In this document: in pieces, positions 10,931-22,785 of the stretch
Layout of the letters: every line of letters starts with the position of its first letter
Numbering within the stretch: position 1 is the first letter of the stretch
Assembly: GCA_013339765.2 (NCBI GenBank)
Contig: JABSTR010003205.1
Location: forward strand, 1 to 64,000
Direction: 5' to 3'
Length of the DNA: 64,000 nt
Source: Haemaphysalis longicornis
Taxonomy: Eukaryota > Arthropoda > Arachnida > Ixodida > Ixodidae
Translations under genes and position numbers: made by a program
The notes under the pieces: generated by a model
What the model saw: the letters and a program-made list of their open reading frames with translations, nothing else
Told to the model about the DNA's origin: nothing
Database searches by the model: none

Positions 10931-13911
10931 GTCACCTGAGCTTGCTTATGGGTTATATTTATTTATTATAAAATACCTACAGGCCCTTGTTGCAGGGAAT
11001 TGTGTAAGGGGGGTAACAAAGGGTGAGTGTCGCGACGGAACTGTACGGGAACATAAACTTTGAATGAACCACGGTTTGAATGAACGGAACAACAAATAAC
11101 ACGTTATATGTCACCAAAGAGAAAAAGAAGAGAATGTACAAAAAAAGCCATTTGAAGTTGCACATGCGAACTTTGCTGGTGGGAAGGAATACAAATATGC
11201 GCAATACAACTTAGTAAAAAACACCTGGTACACACGTAGTTAAAAATATTCTATAACAAAGCGCAGAAAGCAACTTGTTCTTGTTTCGAAAACACAGGAT
11301 AATAAAGGGCGATAACAGAGTTTTACTTCGTGTGTATAAGGACATTATACACTACAAAAATGCAGCGGTCACAAAGTGTGAAGCAGTAAGAAAAAAGAAA
11401 GCTTCAAAATGCCCCTAGAAGAGCGCGTGTTGTTTTACCGAACACAAGCCTTAATCGCTGTAAGCGGGAGGAACCGGAGTAAAAACAAATGGATATAATT
11501 ACACTGGCAGCGATACTAGGAGGTGGCACAAATACTTGGAAGATACTCATGATCCAGCGCTAACGAAAAAAACGGCACAAGAAGAGAGGATGTAACGAAA
11601 TTTTTATTAGAAAAAAGCAGCTTATTTAAGCGAAAACGAAGGATTTATTAACTGGTCATCCCCAGGCTACACAACATTAACAGGGAAAAAAATCAGTTAG
11701 ACAGTGCCTGTGTCGTCCCCTCGCTTCTTGTCCCGTGTTTTCGCTAGCGCTGGCCGTCATGACTGTATTCTCTTCCACTTTATGGAGAATGTATGTTTAT
11801 GTAACTCGATCCTGCGCTTCGGGGGGGGGGGGGGGCAATTAATTTCATTACACGTTTAGAGTTCACTCGTTACCATAATCATCATCATCTACATAACCAT
11901 CACCGCCAGTAGTATTAGCACCTAGCCTGCAAGTTGATGCTCAGTGCTTAGCGAATCCCCGCCCACCTCATTGACTGCCAACCACATACTTCAATCTTAC
12001 GACAGACGAATTAACCATCTGCCCCCTCCTCCCTTTATTATCCCATTTCCTGTGAAGTGAACACCCTGCGCGCAGAAAATTTTCCGAACAGGCAAAAAGT
12101 ACACTTTTGGAGAACATACGTTTTGGCAGCAAGATATGCCAAGGGAATATCACGCATGTTTTACTGGTGCGACTGACTGCAAGACTCAATGTGTTTCAGT
12201 TATAATTATACGCCAGAAAAGGCAACTCTTCATCTATTTCCCTTCTCACGGAAGCCAACGTCAAGTGGTTTCGCGTTCGACAAAGCACACCTACACTTTT
12301 ACGAAGTGTTCAAAACCAACCAGCAAGTGGTCCTCCTTTCGTTCAGCGAAAACACAGCGTGCGGATAAAGTTCGCCAGACTCGTACGTGCGGAAAGGCCG
12401 TACTTCTTGTTTCCTCGTGACCCCCGCAGCCCCGCGTGCCAGACTTTTGCTTCTGCGATCTGGGAGCATCCTTCCACGGCTCAATTTCCTTGCCAGCCGA
12501 GGCTGGTTGACGTGTCCGTCGCAGCCGAAAGCGGTAACGTACAAGCCCATCGTGAGATAGGCGGCGTAGGTACTTGTATTCTTTTTCTTTCAAAACGAGG
12601 AAAAAATCTTGTACCGGAAGATCGCAATCTCGGGCAGCGAGGCGCGGCGAGCGCGTCTCCTCGACACGTCTTCGTTCGAGTTGCCTTGTTCTGGGATGCT
12701 GCGCGGATCTCGAGCGCTACAAGGTGCCTTTCGCTTTCCTGAAATGTCTGCTATTCCAGTGCGCAAAGGCTGCTTCCTAGATTTGGCTCCCGTGTATGAC
12801 GTGTATATATAGATACTACTTTCTCAGCGGTTTAAAGGCCAGAGTAAACGGAGGTAAACGACTTCCTAACGCCTTCCAGATTTATGCGCTTTTTTTCTCG
12901 AGTAGAGCGCCAGAACGATTTTGTTGCTGCGTTCTCAGAACGCACGCGTTTCAAGTTGGCCCTATAGACACGCTGTACCCCATGGGTCATTAACGCTAGT
13001 GAGCAGGTCATTTCGCGTCTGTGAACCGGCTCCCGAGCTGAAAATCCTGAGGAAGCCGGCATCGCAGTGTCTCTCGGGGGTTCAGTAGGTCATGTGAGAA
13101 GCCACTGTCTATCTACGGCGCCGTATAAAAATGCCCGGAGCCCATCCGCTTACGCTGGAGGCCCCACAGCCCACACTGCGCGATGGCGACTTTTTTTCTT
13201 AATATCCCGCATTTTATTTTAGTAGAGAAAACTTTCCTTCCAAAACGCTTCGTTTCGGGCAAATATAAGTGCCGGCTTCCTGGAGGCACCAGGTGGAACG
13301 ACGCGCCAGATCTTCGACTTCTGGGCCGCCCACAGAGTGCATGCGCATTGAGTCGACGAGAAACAAAAGAGAGCGGCGTGCGAGCCTTGACGCGTGACCC
13401 TGATTCGCAAGAATGGAGACGGAGAATCTAGCGTAGCGGGGAAGTAAAGAATGAATGGGACAAAGGAGATTGAAGCGGAGGGGTTCAAGGGAAAGGTTAC
13501 GCGCAGCTCATTTCTCGTCCGATATGCCAGTCATTAAAACCTGGGGTGATGAAGCCAGCGGTCCTTTTTCGGTTGCATAGTGGGGATGCATTCAATGCCT
13601 CCATAGCCGACATGACGTGCAAGTAGCATAGTAGTACATTCCTGTGTCATTATCGGTTATAGCATATATTTTGTAATTTGCACTCACTGTCTGCTTTAGT
13701 TATCTAGGCTACAATCCACTGTGTATAACTTTTCAAATTTATAATCATGTTGTTACAAAATAGCCATCATGCCAAAGCTTAATGGCAACAATAAAATTCG
13801 CGCATCTCCACGAGTGGGAATCATGACGAGTGCGTGAAGCACTGGTGATCGTTCTTACCGTAAATCCCCACTCGCGCAAGTAAATGAGTGACAACGCGTG
13901 TGTACAGTACA

Positions 13912-14075
13912 TACAATTCCAATCCAATCAAATCCGACACAAATCAATTTAATCCAACCCAATCCTTGTCAATCCAATCCAAATCCAATACAATACAACC
14001 CAATGCTCCTCGCGCATGCGCAACACTGTGTACACGGCCGCCAAGCCCCGGACAAAGCGAGGTTGCTTCACCCTA
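13912..14075 (+). repeat. CCAAT-array interspersed repeat, copy 3 (partial)
   Basis: About 90 bp of CCAAT-rich sequence is followed by ATGCTCCTCGCGCATGCGCA (palindrome at 14011-14022). The left block is absent. Confidence 0.6.
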
Positions 14076-14870
14076 AAAAAACATTTCGAGAATAACGAAA
14101 ATGGATAAAACAGCGGCGACTGGACAGTCACTTTCTCGCACTGCCCTTCTGCGGCATTGCAGTTTCATCATAGCGACACAAACTGTTACCAATAATAAAC
14201 ATGATTGTGCGACTGCACTGGTGGCTCTGGTACTATTTGGGCGCACTGCTTGAATGCTCTCATGGAGTTTTGTTTTTCGGTAACGCTCTGCTTGCGATAC
14301 TTCGTCAATGTCGTCCCGTTTGTCTGTGTATAGCAAAAAATTTGAAAGTTTGTCTATATTTGTAATTTTTGGCGTGTGTGTGTGTGTGTGTGCAAACAAC
14401 ACCCTTCCAAATAAAACATGGAAGTACCACATGTTGTTTTTATGGTCCTGCAGACCATTTTTAAGTAAAGAAAGGAAGTAAAAGGCAGGAATGTTCATCG
14501 AATTGCAACTATAGTTTCGTATCCGCACGTGAAAAATGGGTAAATGACCAGAAATGGGAAAACAGAAAACTGAATTACGGTGAATGTAATACACTGTAGG
14601 CGTTCCCAGCGTTAATACACCACGTTCGAGTTTAATGATTGCCTCTAGAATCTTCCGTACAGGTTCGTCATTCGTAGAAAGCGTAGGAGATCCTTTCTCG
14701 CCTTGTGTTCACATGAATATTTCAGTACGACATCCGTGAGAAAAAAACACTTGATTTAGGCGTTTCGTTCCGCACGCACTTGAGCGATATTTCTTTTCAT
14801 TAATTTCAGGGGCGAAGCAACTTAAGGCCGAGCTTTGTCCGGCGTCCGGCGTCCGTGCTCACGGCACAGC

Positions 14871-14945
14871 ACCGTGTAAATCGAAACATCTGTGAACAAA
14901 AGGTTCACAAAAGGTTACCAAGAACAAAATAAAAGGGTCACATAA

Positions 14946-14987
<42 letters not shown>

Positions 14988-15484
14988 GCACAACGCCGTG
15001 TAAATCGAAACATCTGTGACACAGAAGTTTCATAAAGGTTAACAAGAACAAAATAAGTGGTTCACAAAAGGTTAGAGAGAGAGGGAGAGACGCACAACAC
15101 CGTGTAAATCGAAACATCTGTGAACAATAGGTTCACAAAACGTTAACAAGAACAAAATAAGTGGTTCACAAATGGTTCGAGAGAGAGAGAGAGAGAGAGA
15201 CGCACAACACCGTGTAAATCGAAACATCTGTGAACAAAAGGTTCACAAAAGGTTAACAAGAACAAAATAAAAGGGTCACATCAGGTGAGAGAGAGACGTC
15301 CAACACAGTGTAAATCGAAACATCTGTGAACAAAAGGTCCACAAAAAGTTAACAAGAACAAAATAAGTGGTTCACAAAAGGTTAGAGAGAGAGAAAGACG
15401 CACAACGCCATGTAAATCGAAACATCTGTGAACAAAAGGTTCACAAAAAGTTAACAAAAGCAAAATAAGTGGTTCACAAAAGGT

Positions 15485-15521
<37 letters not shown>

Positions 15522-16316
15522 GCACAACACCGTGTAAATCAAAACATCTGTGAACAAAGGGTTCGCAAAACGTTAACAAGAACAAAATAAGTGGTTCACA
15601 AAAGGTTAGAGAGAGAGAGAGAGACGCACATTACCATGTAAATCGAAACATCTGTTAACAAAAGGTTCACAAAATGTTAACAAGAACAAAATAAGTGGTT
15701 CACAAAAGGTTAGAGAGAGAGAGACGCACATTACCGTGTAAATCGAAACATCTGTTAACAAAAGGTTCACAAAATGTTAACAAGAACAAAATAAGAGGTT
15801 CACAAAAGGTTAGAAAGAGAGAGAGAGAGAGACGCACATTACCGTGTAAATCGAAACATCTGTTAACAAAAGGTTCACAAAAGGTTAGAAAGAGAGAGAG
15901 AGAGAGACGCACATTACCGTGTAAATCGAAACATCTGTTAACAAAAGGTTCACAAAAGGTTAACAAGAACAAAATAAGAGGTTCACAAAAGGCTAGAAAG
16001 AGAGAGAGAGACGCACATTACCGCGTAAATCGAAGCATCTGTGAACAAAAGTTTCACAAAAGGTTAACAAGAACAAAATAAAAGGGTCACAAAAAGTTAG
16101 AGAGAGAGAGAGAGAGAGAGAGAGGCGCAAAACACCGTGTAAATCGAAACATCTGCTAACAAAAGGTTCACAAAAGGTTAAAAAGAACACAATAAGAGGT
16201 TCACAAAAGGTTAGAAAGAGAGAGAGAGAAACACACATTACCGTGTAAATCGAAACATCTGTAACAAAAGGTTCACAAAAGGTTAACAAGAACAAAATAA
16301 GAGGTTCACAAAAGGT

Positions 16317-16350
<34 letters not shown>

Positions 16351-16440
16351 CACATTACCGTGTAAATGGAAACATCTGTTAACAAAAGGTTCACAAAAGG
16401 TTAACAAGAACAAAATAAGAGGTTCACAAAAGGTTAGAGA
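14871..16440 (+). repeat. Tandem array, about 15 units of about 106 bp
   Basis: Each unit holds GTGTAAATCGAAACATCTGT, GAACAAAAGGTTCACAAAAG, GTTAACAAGAACAAAATAAG, GGTTCACAAAAGGTTA and a GA tract of variable length, then ACGCACA. Copies start near 14871, 14995, 15096, 15206, 15301, 15404, 15525, 15627, 15729, 15837, 15912, 16015, 16131, 16239 and 16356. Early units carry CAACACCG, later ones mostly CATTACCG. Unit length differs mainly through the GA tract and a deletion in the unit at 15837. Open frames across it are by-products. Confidence 0.9.
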
Positions 16441-16460
16441 GAGAGGGAGAGGGAGAGAGG

Positions 16461-16615
16461 GAGTGCTCCTTGAGAGCCGTGCTGCGCATTCGCGAGGAGC
16501 ATCGGAATTGATTTGAATTGGATTGGATTGGACTGGAATGGTTCGTGTTGGATTGGATTAAATTGTATTGTATTGAATTGGATTGGAAATCCTTTTAGCA
16601 GTAGTAAGCCCTCTC
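16461..16615 (-). repeat. CCAAT-array interspersed repeat, copy 4 (partial, antisense)
   Basis: GAGAGCCGTGCTGCGCATTC and CGCGAGGAGCAT, then an ATTGG tract to GGAAATCCTTTTAGCAGTAG, read the family in reverse. It abuts the end of the 15-copy tandem array. Confidence 0.6.
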
Positions 16616-17995
16616 ACGGGTGATTTACGGTAAGAACGATCCCCAGTGCTTCGCCCTCTCGTCATGATTCACCTCGTGGAGATGCGTGTATTTTTTTTTT
16701 TTGTCGTTATTAAGGGACATTCCATGCGCTTGCAACAAGGTCAGCAACAGCTTAAGGAGCATGGCCGAAATCGAAAGCGTGCGCGTAACAAACGGTCTCC
16801 AGCGCCGCCACAAAGTGGAGCACACCTGGCCAGGGACAAACGGGCCGTCTTTCAACGAGAGCGGGCGAGCGGTTCCCTTTGCCCAAACACACCGCGGGTT
16901 GCCCATTAGCAGCAGCGAGAGCGCCGCATTCCGAGAACGACGCAATTAACCGCGACCTCACCGTCGCTGCGAAACCTCCCGCGGGCGAACCATGCGCAAA
17001 CGATTCGACGCCACGCAAGGCATTGTGGCTGGCGTCAACATTAGAGCCACGCACACAATGCTCGTCTTTTACTGGCGGCTTAAACAGATCCGAATTTTTT
17101 TCCAGTTGTATACTAAAAGCTTCAAATGAGCGCGAAGTGCTAAAAGCGTCTCCGAAGCGAAAAGGGATCCTGAGCCTAAGCACCGGTGAGCTTGTCGCCA
17201 CATCACTCACTAGCACAAACCCCGTTTTTATTCCACGGCGGTGTGAGATTCCCGCGTGCACGTCATTCCGGAGACACGGTGTCGTAACGTGTAACTTACT
17301 AAAGGTTTGGCTCCGTGCACGCTACTTTGCATGGGCTCAAGGAGGCTCACTATTTGATCGCGTTTAGATCAAATATTGAAGCGTTATGTGGGTCCCGCAA
17401 GAGGCACAATGGCTACCTCGTTGAGTGCATTGCTAACCGAATTTGCTGGCTCGACTCCAGAGAGCGATGGAGTTCGGATGTAGGAAGAGTGGAGAAGCAC
17501 CCGTGCATATATGAGAGCGGCCAGCGCGTAAGTTTATGAACCACATGGGGTGCATAACGTGTTATGAATCCTTCTCGCATACGAGGCGCCGTGTATACAT
17601 GTGAAGCCAATTATGTCAACACGTGGAAGCTGGTGGTTACGCTCAAAAGTCGATGTCATCGGAACGCTTTCCGGCTTTTCGTCGTTGTTGTTTTTAACGT
17701 GAAGCGTTATTAGGATAATCGCACAGAGAGAAGGTGAGACACAGAGGCATTGTTTTGTCGACACATAGGGGGTGGAGGGAGAGATTGTAAAGAGCATGTC
17801 GACGTTCCCAGGTATCGGTCCTGGCTTCTGCTGACGAATGAAGTTCGTTGGGTCGTGTTGCTCTTCTTCTCCTCTAGATGAGGTCAGCCACGCACTACTT
17901 TCGTGGCACGTGGTGTGCGCGTGGTCATCCTCCAACGACTGTGGCGCAGATGGTAAGATGTCGAGTGAAACTGTTAAAGCGGAGAAGTAAGTAAT

Positions 17996-18135
17996 GGTAA
18001 AATGTAGCGCAGAAAAAACACACGGGGACGAAAAGTATACACGCGGACTAACGCTTTTCCGTGTGTATACTTTTCGTTCTCGTGTGTTTTTCCTGCGTTA
18101 CATTTCACCACTATGAATTACCAGCTAGCCCAGTC
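17996..18135 (+). repeat. Foldback hairpin 1 with ACCAGCTAGCCC tag
   Basis: The arms 17996-18045 and 18060-18109 are complementary at about 44 of 50 positions around a 14-nt loop. Next to the right arm lies ACTATGAATTACCAGCTAGC. Confidence 0.75.
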
Positions 18136-18404
18136 AACAGCTTTACTAAGGAAATAACGCTGTGTGAGGGAAAAAGACGCATAGCTAGTGTGGCGTGATT
18201 TACTTCGGTAAACGTCTGGAACATTCTGAAGCAACCGATTAGAACCCTTGCAACCGTGTTATCGCTGTGGACGACACTGTTGCTAGGGCGCACTGCATCC
18301 TGGGTATGAGCGCGTAGTTTGAAATCACTCCAACGAAATCGACGAGGCGCTGCTGCGGACACTGTCATGGCTGGGTGGTGTCTGTGCATCGTGCGTGGCT
18401 GTAG

Positions 18405-18725
18405 ATGCCGCTTTTGTAGCGTGAGCTACACTGGCCGAGGTTGAGCAGTTTCGCGTGGTTCCTGGAGAGCCGTGCTGCGCATGCGCGAGGAGCAGTGGCG
18501 TCTCACGGCGCACAGCTGGCGCGCCGGAGCCGCCGCCCCCGCGACTGGATTGGATTGCATTGGATTGGACTGGACTGCATTGAATTGGATTGGAATAAAT
18601 TGGATTGGATTGTATGGTATTTGATTGGAAATCCTTTTAGCAGCAGTAAGCATGATTATCAGCTAATCTTAGACAACCAGGAAACCTAAGATATCTTGTC
18701 ATAGCCGAGCTAAGCCAGTGCTATT
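18405..18725 (-). repeat. CCAAT-array interspersed repeat, copy 5 (antisense)
   Basis: On the + strand it runs GAGCTACACTGGCCGAGGTT, TGCGCATGCGCG (18476-18487), a GGCGCGCCGGAG block, an ATTGG tract and GCAGCAGTAAGCATGATTAT with CAGCTAATC. All family parts are present in reverse order. A small separate ATTGG patch lies at 18805-18832. Confidence 0.7.
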
Positions 18726-19414
18726 TTTTTATAGAACGCAGTGCCTGGCGCGGGGGGAAGGGGGGTACGAGCGCTTAATTTGCTTGAATAGTATTGGCTG
18801 GACTGCTTGGATTGGATTGGATTGGATTGGAAGTGCTATGACCTTAAAGGCTGTCAGTTACCAATGGTTTAAGGCACCATTGCTATCTCGTGATTAGTCT
18901 CTGTTGCCCACATTTATATCGTGTGTCCCACACGATTGCCTAGCGGCTGTCTGCCCGGGTGTTTCCCTTCTTCCTTCGTCAAAGGCCAAATACCTGGCAC
19001 CATTTCTTCCTAAAGATTCAGAGGTCCGCAATGCCACCGTGGTTGTTTCACACGGTGTAGACAGGAAATAAACGCCTTCTTTCTTCTTTCACGCTTCTTC
19101 AATTTTACCAATCGTCAAAATAAACCCTATGCTTCCATCATTCGGTTTCTCACAGAAACCCTAGGATGCCCTGGACGCTGCGTCAGACATTTCTGTTCTG
19201 TACATTCGTACGAAGAAAAGTCAGCCTCTCTATAGAACAGGGATGCATGTACGCGAAAAATATTTCACTTTTCAGTGTTTACACCATGCGCTCTCTCTCT
19301 CTTTTCAGTAATAATCATTACGTGCACTGCAAGAATTACCCATTTGCCCAGTGTTCTCCTTACCTCTGCAACACGTCTTTGACGACGCTTTTTTTTAACA
19401 CAAAGTGTTTTATG

Positions 19415-19475
19415 CCCGGGTACACCAAGGTCTTGCCGGCGTCATATCCGTCACGGATATGACGTCGCCGGAAAA
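19415..19475 (-). repeat. Interspersed repeat (TGACGTCATATCCGTCACGG family), copy 1
   Basis: TTTTATGCCCGGGTACACCA, AGGTCTTGCCGGCGTCATAT and CCGTCACGGATATGACGTC match copies at 22.37 and 22.57 kb. Here the block forms a short palindrome at 19435-19470. Confidence 0.55.
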
Positions 19476-19479
19476 AGTT

Positions 19480-19645
19480 TAATTGACGCAGGCTGCGCTG
19501 GGATTCAAGCCACGAACTCTCTCGCCGCAACGAGAGGTACACAGCGCTCTGCCCACTGCGCTACGAATTCAAGCGCAAGTAGGTCTACGAACGCGCCTTA
19601 TATCTTTCCCACTACTTTCTTCATTCAGATGCCGTCTAGGAGATG
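19480..19645 (-). mobile_element. tRNA-derived SINE, third family (copy 1)
   Basis: On the - strand the A box is TAGCGCAGTGGGCAGAG and the B box GGCTTGAATCCC, with GTGTACCTCTCGTTGCGGCG between. The + strand flank CTACGAACGCGCCTTATATC recurs at the copy at 62.76 kb, so head and flank belong to one repeat. Confidence 0.6.
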
Positions 19646-19971
19646 CTGCCGTCTAGGAGAAGTGAAGCGAAGTAGTTCATCATGACACTAATGAGCACCG
19701 ACAGTTGGCGCCTCGATGCCAGCGTCTTCGTGTACGCGGGGCGCGGGCGCACGGGCCGAAAATGAATTGAGGCACCCTCCGCCACCTACTGCCTTCGGTT
19801 TCGGTTCCGTTTCGTACGCACGGTTTTCAAGGGGCTGTGGTTTCAGTGGGATTTGCGCAATGCTCCGGCGCGCGCAATCCAGTGTCTAACGTTGATACGC
19901 CTAACGATGCCATACCCACGTAATATAAATAGCGATGTGCCAGTGCACATGGATGTTCTATAAATGCTCCT

Positions 19972-20190
19972 GTGAAGTCACATTTACCTTTCGTGTTTTA
20001 CCGATTCCTATGAAAGACGCATCAACCACATTTTTTTCTAAACATTTCTGCACTTCCCTGTCGTAAATATCTTCACCGAATGTGTTTGTCATCGACCAGC
20101 TTGCCAGCTGGACTAGTTCATGCGCACTTAAAGCAAAGTCGTGTTGAAAGGGGCTCGAACAAAGAGTAGCTGACAGAATCACATTGGACG
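19972..20190 (-). repeat. Extended part of the same interspersed repeat
   Basis: CTTTCGTGTTTTACCGATTC and CTATGAAAGACGCATCAACC match 22741-22790. The rest of the segment (to about 20190) is presumably the continuation of the family. Confidence 0.4.
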
Positions 20191-21199
20191 TCAATCTCAT
20201 TTCATTAAGACCTAGTTTGATGGTTCTAATTTTACGCTTGCAATCCAGTCGTACATTTTCACTGGCTTATCGACCTGGCCACACATGCATGTCACTGCTG
20301 TTCGGTTTACGGCTCTACGGCCAGGGCTTCCACGCTCAAACTCCACTCACCTACCCCGCCACACCTTGCTTTCATCTACATCAGCGGCTGCACTTAAGGA
20401 CGAAGGGTTTACCTTGCTTTCACGGGCCACAGTTCAGCCTTCTAGACCCAGCTGCATTCACCAGCAAAGGCGAAAAGTTTTCCGAGTCGTCTGCTGATGC
20501 GTAAGCATGTTTCACAGACGCTCCGCTATGCACCAAACAACTCCAAAATCGGTTTAGCGCAAGAACACATTGCTGGGAAGACATTTGAGAGGGAGCATTA
20601 TAAGGAGCCGCATAAAAAAGCACTACACGTCGCGTTTCTTTCAAGTTGGCTTTACTGCCTGAACACAAATGCACTGCTAGTGCACTGTGTCACACGCTTA
20701 TGTTTTTTGTTGTTGTTGTGCAGTTCTTTCTTATTATTTCAGAAGATAAACATGTTATCTAGAGAAATTACGGATTCATTTTGCCGATATGAAGCGCCCC
20801 GCTTTTTCGATGGTGTACTCGCCAAGGAAAGCTCATGCATTATAAGTGGTGGCCTGGCACGTGTCTTGCGAACACGCCGGTATTTCAGCTAATGCATTAG
20901 CAGAGGTTGTTACGCAGCCTGCAGGTCACGTCACCCGAGGCGCCACCCTACGCAATACACGGAAGCCGGCACAAGCGGGCGTTGTGCGAATTATACAGGC
21001 TGCCCGAGAATGCATTCATTCATGCGACCGCTAAACTCCGGCGGTTCCCCGCGAGGCAAATACATATCACCGTTGATTGCGTAACCCGCACTACGAATTC
21101 TAGAAGCGACGCCAGTGAAAGTTGTTCTCTATGGAAGGCGAGGAGGCGGGAGAAATGAAAACGACTTAATGAAGAAAGATTGACTCGCGCTAAACCCTC

Positions 21200-21480
21200 G
21201 GGGTGCAATAACTACGTGCAGGCCTTATTCGTAGGTCAACAGGCGTACAGAGGCGCACATTTGCCTGGAAGCATTTGGCAGGAACCGCAAGTCGAAGCGC
21301 ATCGCGTTCTCCAGGACCAAAGGCTCCCGAGAACTTGCTACACCGCCTGTGTGTCGGAAGAGGCAGTAGAGCACGTTCGGTGTCGCTGCCCTAAATATTT
21401 ATCGGAAAGTAGTTTCCACCCAGCTAAGCCGATTGGACAATCCACCGTTCACAGCAGAGAGTGTATACCCTAGGTCATTG
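21200..21480 (+). mobile_element. Degraded C-terminal fragment of a non-LTR retrotransposon
   Basis: LPRTCYTACVSEEAVEHVRC followed by RCPKYLSE and, in another frame, LDNPPFTAESV matches the C-terminal zinc-finger region (C-x2-C...H...C) of RNase-H-type tick elements. In those the sequence EETIEH...CPRY...LDNRPF is common. That comparison is from memory. Frame breaks are present. Confidence 0.45.
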
Positions 21481-21747
21481 GTCCCTACCATCGACTTCGC
21501 AGAAGAGCGCTTCTACCTTTTTTGGAAGGTACGAGTTTACACGAACGAATGTAGTGCCAAACACGGGACTATAGTGTGCGCGTGCATTTCCGCTCCTTTC
21601 TCCTCCTCTTTTCCCGCCCTCTCTTTTATCCCCTCAACCCCACTCCCCCAGTGTAGGGTAGCAAATTGGGCTCTACACCTGGTTAACCTCCTGGCCTTTC
21701 CGTCCGTTTTCCCCCTCTTCCCTCTGATTGTGAGGGCAGTTTTCAGT

Positions 21748-21877
21748 CCCGTGTACGAGATTTCGGCGCACGTTAAAGATCCCCAGGTGGTCGAAATTAA
21801 TGCGGAGCCCTCCACTACGGCGCGCCTCATCGCCTGTGTTGCGTCGGCGCGTTAAACCCTACAATCAATCAATCAGT
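21748..21877 (+). mobile_element. 3' body of the Ruka-like SINE
   Basis: GCACGTTAAAGATCCCCAGG, TGGTCGAAATTAATGCGGAG, CCCTCCACTACGGCG and a final AATCAATCAATCA match the body and tail of the copy at 30.3 kb. The tRNA-like head is missing. Confidence 0.7.
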
Positions 21878-22294
21878 TTTCAGTCCCGGTAAACTGTGAC
21901 GGCTCAAAAACGCTTCAGTAAGAGACTTCGCTGTAAACTGAAAAAAATTTGGAAGTTCTTTCCGACCGTTCGTTTAGGGCTCCTTTGCACCGGGTGTTTT
22001 GCCGCGGTGAGTACCAACTCATTGGGAAACTGGGGTCGTGAGAAAAGCACCTCGTTACATTGCCGCCCCTGTTGCGTACAAATGGCGCATGGGCTAAAAA
22101 GGAACAGTGGTTCTTGGCATTTTGCTCCAATGGAGATTTTACTGGGGTTCTTCGAAGGATGGTAGCGCAGTTAACAGTAAATTCTCGCTCTGGCATGCCT
22201 TCGTTATGTTGAGAATCGTGTGTTTATTGGTGTCACCATGGAAGTATACCGGAAAACTATGTCAAGTCTATATATGCGCTAAGGAAGCACGATG

Positions 22295-22338
22295 AAGGGA
22301 GGGAGGAAGGGAGGGAGGGAGGGGGGGAGGGAGGGGGG
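22295..22338 (+). repeat. GGGA-rich tract
   Basis: Repeated GGGA/GGAG units and G runs. Confidence 0.8.
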
Positions 22339-22364
22339 TAAACTTTTATTGAGCATTTTAACAC

Positions 22365-22450
22365 GACAGTGTTTTATTCCGGACTATACAAAGATGTTCA
22401 TGACGTCATATTCGTCACGGAAATGAAGCCAGTACAAAGAAGCAAGCCGC
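22365..22450 (-). repeat. Interspersed repeat (TGACGTCATATCCGTCACGG family), copy 2
   Basis: GTGTTTTATTCCGGACTATA, CAAAGATG and TGACGTCATATTCGTCACGG with AAATGAAGCCAGTAC. Confidence 0.55.
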
Positions 22451-22562
22451 CTGTAAAGGATTCACCCTTGCTCACAGGGTCTTCTTGCGGGGAAGCAACC
22501 TTCAGCACTAAAGAGTACCTTATACTTAGGGTTGTTCGTTTTCTGGTTTCATATTTTAATAC

Positions 22563-22785
22563 GAAATTGTTTTATGCCGGGATACACCAAGATTTCACTG
22601 ACGTCGTATCCGTCACAGAAATGACGCCAGTACACCTTTGCCGAAGCGACCCGCCAGCGGGACGTCGCTCGCCAAGCACAACCGCAAGACATGCGCCGAC
22701 CCGCAAATCATGCTCAGCTGCAGATTACGCTGCACATTTCACTTTCGTGTTTTACCGATTCCTATGACAAAGGAATCAGCCACAG
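22563..22785 (-). repeat. Interspersed repeat (TGACGTCATATCCGTCACGG family), copy 3
   Basis: TGTTTTATGCCGGGATACAC, TGACGTCGTATCCGTCACAG and AAATGACGCCAGTACACC. It continues into TTTCGTGTTTTACCGATTCC and TATGA, which recurs at 19993-20017. Confidence 0.55.

Noticed and set aside
15695..16081. 128-residue open frame across the tandem array
   Set aside because: It is produced by unit periodicity and GA tracts; frames on both strands are open for the same reason.
14871..16440. Regular repeats resembling a CRISPR array
   Set aside because: Units are about 106 bp and repeated throughout, with no unique spacers, in a eukaryotic intron. It is a tandem array.
16752..17367. Overlapping 162- and 169-residue frames on both strands
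   Set aside because: Neither shows a domain, signal peptide or splice context. It may be a GC-rich regulatory stretch, but nothing supports that.
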